64,000 nt of DNA from NCBI GenBank assembly GCA_020635015.1, contig JACKAP010000004.1, positions 124,001 to 188,000 of the forward strand, read 5' to 3'. This DNA is from Calditrichia bacterium. Lineage in GTDB: Bacteria; Calditrichota; Calditrichia; RBG-13-44-9; J075. Positions 58,724 to 64,000 of this stretch are shown in pieces; position 1 is the stretch's first letter; each line of letters starts with the position of its first letter. Below the pieces are notes generated by a model. That model was given only the letters and a program-made list of their open reading frames with translations, was not told the DNA's origin and ran no database searches. A program made the translations under genes and the position numbers.

Positions 58724-60756
58724 ATGAAACCGATCCTAAAAAATTTACCTGCCTGTCTGAGCTTACTGCTGTCCCTGTCATTTGTTGTAATGGCCCAGCA
58801 AATTTTCATCGATCAACTGGGCTACCTTCCCGCGGCATCCAAATATGTCTTTACCGATCAACCGGCGGACAGTTTCGCCGTGCGCCCGGCCGGGGGCGGA
58901 GCAGCGGTATTTCGCGGCCCGCTGAGTTTGTTTGCAATGGATGATCCCGCCAGCGGCATGACCCTCTACCGCGGCGACTTCAGCAGCCTGGAAAGCAGCG
59001 GCGAATGGTCCGTGGAGGTGAGCGGGACGGAGAGCTCGCTGCCTTTTACCATTAGCGATACGGTCTATGCCGCGCTTTACCGGAAGTCGCTGAAAGGCTT
59101 TTATTTCCAGCGCTGCGGGGTGGATTTGCTCGGTGATCCTGCCGGTCCCTTTTACCGCACCCGCGGGCATGTTGCCGACGGTTTTTTCCACGCCAGCACC
59201 GGCAACAGCGGTTTTCTCCCCGCATCCCGCGGCTGGCATGATGCCGGCGATTACGGCAAATATATCGTCAATGCCGGCATCACCGTGGGCACCCTGCTGC
59301 TGGCCTATGAAGCCTTCCCGGCGCGTTTTGCTGACGATGCGGTCAACATCCCGGAAAGCGGGAACGGCATTCCCGACCTCCTCGATGAGGTGCGCTTCGA
59401 ACTGGAATGGATGCTGAAGATGCAGGACACCCAGAGCGGCGGGGTTTATTTTAAGCTGACCCGGGAAAATTTTTCCGGATTCGTCATGCCCGCCCAGGAT
59501 ACCGGGACCCGCTATGTCTATGAACGGTCTTCCACCGCCAGCGGCAATTTTGCCGCGGTGATGGCCCGCGCCGCGCGGGTCTATCAAGCTTTCGACAGCA
59601 GCTTTGCCCAGACCTGTCTGAATGCGGCCGTCCAGGCCTGGGGATATCTCCAGGCCCATCCGCAGATCGTCCCTCCCGGCGGTTTCAGCAATCCGCCCGG
59701 CACCGCCACCGGCCAGTACGGCGACGGCGATGACCGTGACGAACGCCTCTGGGCGGCGGCGGAGCTGTATCTGGCCAGCGGAGAAAATACCTATCACAAT
59801 TATTATCTCAACCATTACAGCCAGAGCGGCCTGATGAATTCGACCATGAGCTGGCCCCGGGTGCAGGTGATGGCACACCTGGCCTATCTGCGCGGCACCC
59901 TGCCCGGCATCAATACCGGCTTGCAGAACACCCTGCGCACTTCCTTGACCGGCTACTGCCAGACGCTGCTGGGATTGCGCAACAGCAACGGGTTTCATGT
60001 CGCCATGTATAACGGCGATTACGTTTGGGGCAGCAATGCGACGCCTCTCAACCGGGCGGTGCTGCTGATCTTCGGCTATGAAGAAACCGGCAACGCCCTC
60101 TACCGGGAAGCCGCCCTGGATCAGCTGCATTATATTCTCGGGGTCAACGCCCACCGCCTGTCATTTGTGACCGGGGCGGGGACGCTTATCCGATGTTTCC
60201 CCATCACCGCCCCTCCGGCGCCGACGGGGTGGCGGAACCGGTGCCAGGACTGCTGGCGGGAGGACCGAATAAAAATCTCGATGATCCGGTGCTGCAGGCC
60301 CATTTTAACGAAACGACCCCTCCGGCGCTCTGTTATATTGACGATGAAGGCAGCTACGGTTCGAACGAGATCGCCATCAACTGGAATGCGCCGTTGGTGC
60401 TGGTGAGCGGCTATTTTGCGTCGGATGATCCTCCGAGCGGCCTCGGGGAATCCGCCGTGCCCTTGCTGCCCGATACACCGCAGCTGGGGCAGAATTATCC
60501 CAACCCGTTTAACGGCGCCACGGTGATCACCGTGCACCTGGCAACCGCAGCATCCCTGCAGTTGCAGATTGTCGATGTGCTGGGACGGGCAGTTTATCAG
60601 GAAACGCTGGAAGCGCTGCCCGCGGGGGAGCATCGGTTTACCTGGCAGGGACAAAACCGGCTTGGCAAACCCGTCGCTTCCGGTTTATATTATTACTTCC
60701 TGGCCGGCCAGGATGGACGGGTGACGCCGGCCAAAAAAATGCTCTATATCCGTTGA
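58724..60756 (+). CDS. GH9 glycoside hydrolase with T9SS-like tail, split by a frameshift
   Basis: Signal peptide about 1-24 (ending VVMAQ). CelD-type N-terminal Ig domain about 25-110, then the GH9 (alpha/alpha)6 barrel with D173 and D176 in WHDAGDYGKY. At about 60189 the frame breaks in GCGGGGACGC; adding one G gives DAYPMFPHHRPSGADG, the expected continuation with the GH9 C-terminal histidine and acid (DDEGSYGSNEIAINWNA), and a 677-residue protein. C-terminal tail NYPNPFNGAT ... KMLYIR. An endoglucanase or cellodextrinase role is likely. Confidence 0.92.
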
Positions 60757-60762
60757 GAGGCC

Positions 60763-62697
60763 ATGAAGCGGCAAACTTACATGAAGATCGCCATGGCGCT
60801 GATCCCTTTCCTGTTCCTGCTGCTGCTGGAGGGTGGGCTGCGACTGTGGGGGGGCTTTGCCCGGGAGCCGCTGTTCCGGGAGGTGCGCCAGCTCGGGAAG
60901 GCCCTCTACCAGGTTAACCCGGAGGTGGCCCGGCGCTATTTTGGGCCCGGCACCGTTGCGCTGCCGACCCTTTATCCGGAAACTTTCGCCCGGGAGAAAT
61001 CTTCTCAAATCTACCGCATCTTCTGTTTGGGCGGTTCCACCACCGCCGGCTTCCCTTTCGATGGACAGGTGCCTTTTCCCCAGCAGTTGCGCTATCTGCT
61101 GTCTGAAACCTATCCCGAAAAACGATTCGAGGTGATCAACCTGGGCATCACGGCAGTCAACAGCTACACCGTGCTGGACCTGCTGCCGGAGGTGCTGGCG
61201 CAGTCGCCGGACCTGATCGTAATTTACATGGGCCACAACGAGTTTTACGGTGCCTACGGCAGCGCTTCTGCCGTCTCGCTGGGGCAGAGCGGAGGGTTGG
61301 TACGTTTTTATCTGCGCCTGGAGCGGTTTCACCTGGTGCAGATGCTCAAGCGGATGGTGCAGGCTTTTACCCCGGCGCCGCAAGCTCCGGCAGGGGATAG
61401 GACCCTGATGGAGAGCATCAGCGCCGACCGGGCGATCGGCTACGGCTCGGAGAAATACCGCCGCACGTTGCACAATTATCGCGATAATCTTGGGTTGATC
61501 CTGTCCCAGTGCGCCGGCCGGAAGGTGCCGGTGCTGCTGAGCAACCTGGTGAGCAATGTGCGCGACCTACCGCCGTTTGGCGATGCGAATACCGGAGGGA
61601 CCACCATAAATGGGTTGTTGGCGCGGGGCGACAGCCTCTATCGCGCCGGGCAGTTTGTCGCGGCCCGGAAAGCATACCTCCTTGCCTGGGAAAGCGACAG
61701 CAGCGCCGCCCGCCTGTGGTACCGCCTGGGACATACGGCGCTGCAGTTGGGGGACAGCGCGCAGGCAGCTCACTATCTCTACGGCGCCCGCGACCGGGAT
61801 GCCGTGCGCTTCCGTGCCAGCGGCGAGGTTAACCGGATCATCCGCGAGGCGGCGGAGCGCCATCAGGCAAGCTTCATCGATATGGAGGGCCGGTTCCGCC
61901 GCCGTTCTCCCGGAGGATTACCGGGCAACCATCTCTTCTGCGATCATCTCCATCCCGACCCCCAGGGCTATTATCTGATGGCGAACGCGTTTTACGAGGC
62001 GATCCGCCGCGGAAGTCTGGCGAACAGTGCTGCCAGTGATTTTCAAGCGCAGGCAGCGCCTTATTTCGTGACGGATCTGGATTGGAACATCGGGTTGATG
62101 AAAGCCTATAAGCTGGTGCACCGCTGGCCCTTTCCGGAGCGCCCGGTCAATTATGATCAATACCCTCCCTATGGCGATCCTCAGTCTGTGCGGGTGGCGT
62201 ACGATTACCTGTTCAATCACCATGACTGGATGAAGGCGCATTATGATATGGCCGACCTTTATCTGCAGCAGGAAAAGTGGGAGAAAGCCCGCCGGGAGTA
62301 TCACGCGGTCAGCCTGCTGCTGCCGGAAAACCCTGATCCCTACAGCCTGATCGCCCGCACCTACAAAGCCCAGCAGCGATGGGCCCTGTGCGCTGAATAT
62401 TATCAGAAAGCCCTGCAATTCCGTCCCAACAGCGGCATGCTGCTCTATCAGCTTGCCCTGGCTCAGTGGGAACTGCCTTCACGCTCCGCTGCCCTGGCAA
62501 ATATGGAAAAAGCCGCCTACGCACGGGACTTCACCGAGCAGGAACAGGCCAATGCCCATTATTATCTGGCCGGCTTCCTGGTAGAGAGCGGACGCGTAGG
62601 GGAGGCCCGGACCGCATTGGAAAATCTGCTGGCGCGATATCCCTCCTTTCAACCCGCCCGGCAACTGTTGCAGCAGTTGCGCATATCCCCGGACTAA
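60763..62697 (+). CDS. Membrane-anchored SGNH/GDSL-type hydrolase with C-terminal TPR region
   Basis: 644 residues. N-terminal membrane helix about 8-28. SGNH core about 80-420: block I IFCLGGSTTAGFP with the catalytic Ser, YMGHNEFYGAYG (block III-like Asn) and FCDHLHPDPQGYY (Asp-x-x-His). Residues about 460-640 form TPR-type helix pairs (KAHYDMADLYLQQEKWEKAR). Probably a deacetylase or esterase of a polysaccharide, in keeping with the hydrolases before it. The ATG is six bases after the GH9 stop, so they are co-transcribed. Confidence 0.86.
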   Translation: MKRQTYMKIAMALIPFLFLLLLEGGLRLWGGFAREPLFREVRQLGKALYQVNPEVARRYFGPGTVALPTLYPETFAREKSSQIYRIFCLGGSTTAGFPFDGQVPFPQQLRYLLSETYPEKRFEVINLGITAVNSYTVLDLLPEVLAQSPDLIVIYMGHNEFYGAYGSASAVSLGQSGGLVRFYLRLERFHLVQMLKRMVQAFTPAPQAPAGDRTLMESISADRAIGYGSEKYRRTLHNYRDNLGLILSQCAGRKVPVLLSNLVSNVRDLPPFGDANTGGTTINGLLARGDSLYRAGQFVAARKAYLLAWESDSSAARLWYRLGHTALQLGDSAQAAHYLYGARDRDAVRFRASGEVNRIIREAAERHQASFIDMEGRFRRRSPGGLPGNHLFCDHLHPDPQGYYLMANAFYEAIRRGSLANSAASDFQAQAAPYFVTDLDWNIGLMKAYKLVHRWPFPERPVNYDQYPPYGDPQSVRVAYDYLFNHHDWMKAHYDMADLYLQQEKWEKARREYHAVSLLLPENPDPYSLIARTYKAQQRWALCAEYYQKALQFRPNSGMLLYQLALAQWELPSRSAALANMEKAAYARDFTEQEQANAHYYLAGFLVESGRVGEARTALENLLARYPSFQPARQLLQQLRISPD

Positions 62698-62731
62698 ATT
62701 ATTACGTTTGATATCAAGCCCTCTTAACGTA

Positions 62732-62799
62732 CAGATTCCTCGGCTGGCACCTCGGAATGACACGATGTCGTCATTTCGAACGCCGTTTGTGAGAAATCC
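62732..62799. repeat. Dispersed palindromic repeat, inverted homologue of 50049-50114
   Basis: AGATTCCTCGGCTGGCACC and TCATTTCGAACGCCGTTTG followed by GTGAGAAATCC. Nearly identical, inverted, to 50049-50114. It is the only repeat in the 315-bp gap before the symporter gene. Confidence 0.8.
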
Positions 62800-62842
62800 A
62801 TAACGGTAAAAAAACTTAGTATCCAACCTACTTCACATCAAC

Positions 62843-62881
62843 ATTATCAAAATAATAACAAATGATTTATCAAATTAATAA
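62843..62881 (+). promoter_or_regulatory. Tandem AT-rich dyad sites upstream of the symporter gene
   Basis: TTATCAAAATAATAA at 62844-62858 and TTATCAAATTAATAA at 62867-62881, 23 bp apart, as upstream of the GH16 gene. Both are imperfect dyads (TTAT...ATAA). Confidence 0.6.
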
Positions 62882-62957
62882 CCGCCCCGGTGATTTTGGT
62901 AAATTGCTTGTCTACAATTTCAATAAAAACAAATTCTTGAGAATTCTGTGAGAATTC

Positions 62958-62973
62958 TGGCACATTCTATGTA
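62958..62973 (+). promoter_or_regulatory. Sigma-54-like promoter of the symporter gene
   Basis: TGGCACATTCTATGTA: a perfect -24 TGGCAC and a partial -12 (ATGTA for TTGCA) at the correct spacing, 40 bp before the ATG. Two AGAATTCT palindromes (62940-62947 and 62951-62958) lie directly upstream. Confidence 0.45.
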
Positions 62974-63012
62974 GTAGAGTCCTCTGTTAGGCGAACAGGG
63001 GCGGAATACTAA

Positions 63013-64000
63013 ATGGCAAGCTTAGACATTTTTATCATTCTGCTGTATTTCGTGGTGGTGATGACCGCCGGCTTTTACTATGCCCGGCAGAAGAAAGAAA
63101 CGACCAAGGATTTCTTTCTGGCCGGGCGTTATTTGGGCTGGTTTGTTATCGGCACCTCACTGTTTGCCACCAATATTTCCAGCGAACATTTTGTCGGTTT
63201 GGCCGGTCATGGCGCTACCAGCGGCATGGCGGTAGGCAACTTCGAGTGGTTGGCGATCTTCGCCCTGATCCTGCTCGGCTGGATCTTTGCGCCGATCTTT
63301 CTGCGCGCCCGGATATATACCGTTCCGGAGTTTTTCGGTAAGCGTTATAACAAGGCTACTCAGGTATATCTGAGCGCACTGTCGATTCTGGCTTATGTCG
63401 CAACTAAAATTTCGGTGAGCCTGTTTGCCGGCGGATTGTTGCTGCATGAACTGCTGGGCTGGGATTTTTACACCTCGGCGATTGTCATGATGGCGATTAC
63501 CGGGATTTATACCATCGTGGGGGGGATGCGCGCGGTGGTCTATACCTCGGTGATTCAGGCATTCTTCCTGATCGGCGGTGCCCTGGTGCTCACCCTCTTC
63601 GGCCTTAAAGAAGTCGGTGGCCTCAGCGGATTGCAGGCGCGGCTGCCGGCGGATTTTTTTACGGTATTCCGCCCGGCCGATGATCCGGATTTTCCCTGGA
63701 CCGGGATTGTCTTCGGGGCGCCGATACTGGCGATCTGGTACTGGTGCACCGACCAGTACATCGTGCAGCGTATGCTCTGCGCCAAAGACGTCTGCGCTGC
63801 CCGCAGCGGAGCGATCTTGACCGGTTTCCTGAAACTGCTGCCGGCGTTTATCCTGGTGCTGCCGGGACTGATTGCCGCCGCTTTATTCCCGGAAACCGGG
63901 GGGGATCAGGCTTACGCAGTGCTGCTCAAAAGCTATCTCCTGCCCGCCGGCCTGAAAGGCCTGGTATTTGCCGGGGTGCTGGCGGCTTTGATGTCTTCCC
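63013..64000 (+). CDS. Sodium/solute symporter (SSS/SGLT family), truncated by the window end
   Basis: 329 codons visible from ATG at 63013 (AGGGGCGG upstream); the stop lies beyond the window. SGLT-type transporter: helix 1 FIILLYFVVVMTAGFYYARQ, then TKDFFLAGRYLGWFVIGTSL and FATNISSEHFVGLAGHGATS, which contains the Na/sugar-site residues of SGLT members, GIYTIVGGMRAVVYTSVIQA (the family signature region) and YWCTDQYIVQRMLCAKD. Probably imports sugars released by the upstream hydrolases. Its promoter region repeats the AT-rich sites found before the first GH16 gene. Confidence 0.93.
   Translation, partial: MASLDIFIILLYFVVVMTAGFYYARQKKETTKDFFLAGRYLGWFVIGTSLFATNISSEHFVGLAGHGATSGMAVGNFEWLAIFALILLGWIFAPIFLRARIYTVPEFFGKRYNKATQVYLSALSILAYVATKISVSLFAGGLLLHELLGWDFYTSAIVMMAITGIYTIVGGMRAVVYTSVIQAFFLIGGALVLTLFGLKEVGGLSGLQARLPADFFTVFRPADDPDFPWTGIVFGAPILAIWYWCTDQYIVQRMLCAKDVCAARSGAILTGFLKLLPAFILVLPGLIAAALFPETGGDQAYAVLLKSYLLPAGLKGLVFAGVLAALMSS

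Overview
The window is a 64 kb piece of a GC-rich, Gram-negative-type bacterial chromosome. Three secreted proteins end in a type IX secretion (T9SS type A) sorting tail of the form NYPNPFNPET, and a fourth has the variant NYPNPFNGAT. Together with LolD/LolC-E lipoprotein export, a TonB C-terminal domain and a Pil-Chp-like chemosensory operon, this points to the FCB superphylum, most like Calditrichota/KSB1-type lineages. That placement is inference; no rRNA gene is present.

Layout. 1-390 is the end of a TPR protein. 808-11130 (minus) holds a glycosyltransferase, deoxynucleoside kinase, beta-helix/TonB fusion, DUF2231 membrane protein, recG, lolD, lolC/E and lysS. 11459-20616 (plus) is a chemosensory operon: receiver protein, CheW, MCP and a 1899-residue CheA with several Hpt domains and a terminal receiver, closed by a strong terminator. 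20801-30718 mixes a TPR protein, UPF0489, an AEC transporter, a redox mini-operon, a 1036-residue beta-helix/esterase, a methyltransferase and tRNA-Trp(CCA). 31000-39455 is accessory: DUF2442, DUF1566, a PIN/RHH toxin-antitoxin pair, a family B DNA polymerase, LMW phosphatase and fructosamine kinase. 40608-42811 is an AT-richer insert with 43-bp inverted ends around an uncharacterised 511-residue protein. 42817-47721 (minus) holds an MFS-acyltransferase fusion, a frameshifted AMP nucleosidase, GDPD and PgsA. 47905-64000 (plus) runs PP2C phosphatase, membrane-anchored solute-binding protein, sensor kinase and NtrC-type regulator, then GH16, GH16-CBM6, GH5-CBM6, GH9, an SGNH/TPR protein and an SSS sugar symporter: a beta-glucan sensing and degradation locus.

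Two things stand out. First, nearly every intergenic gap is packed with structured repeats. The main family alternates a 7-base linker (AAAYATC) with short hairpins whose arms change together while the GNA-type loop is kept (GAA, GCA, GGA, with GNNA variants). These arrays occur as inverted arms that often begin within a few bases of stop codons and enclose other palindromes. Tandem 7-mers and 8-mers of many sequences accompany them and in places enter coding DNA (a signal peptide, three sorting tails). Second, the GH16 gene and the sugar symporter share an identical 15-bp AT-rich site, followed exactly 23 bp later by a second copy, with sigma-54-like -24/-12 boxes about 75-90 bp downstream. 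With the NtrC-type regulator beside them this predicts a regulon.

Four genes (AMP nucleosidase, NtrC-type regulator, second GH16, GH9) are frameshifted, all at G runs that look one or two G short. This suggests consensus errors, though slippage switching is possible.
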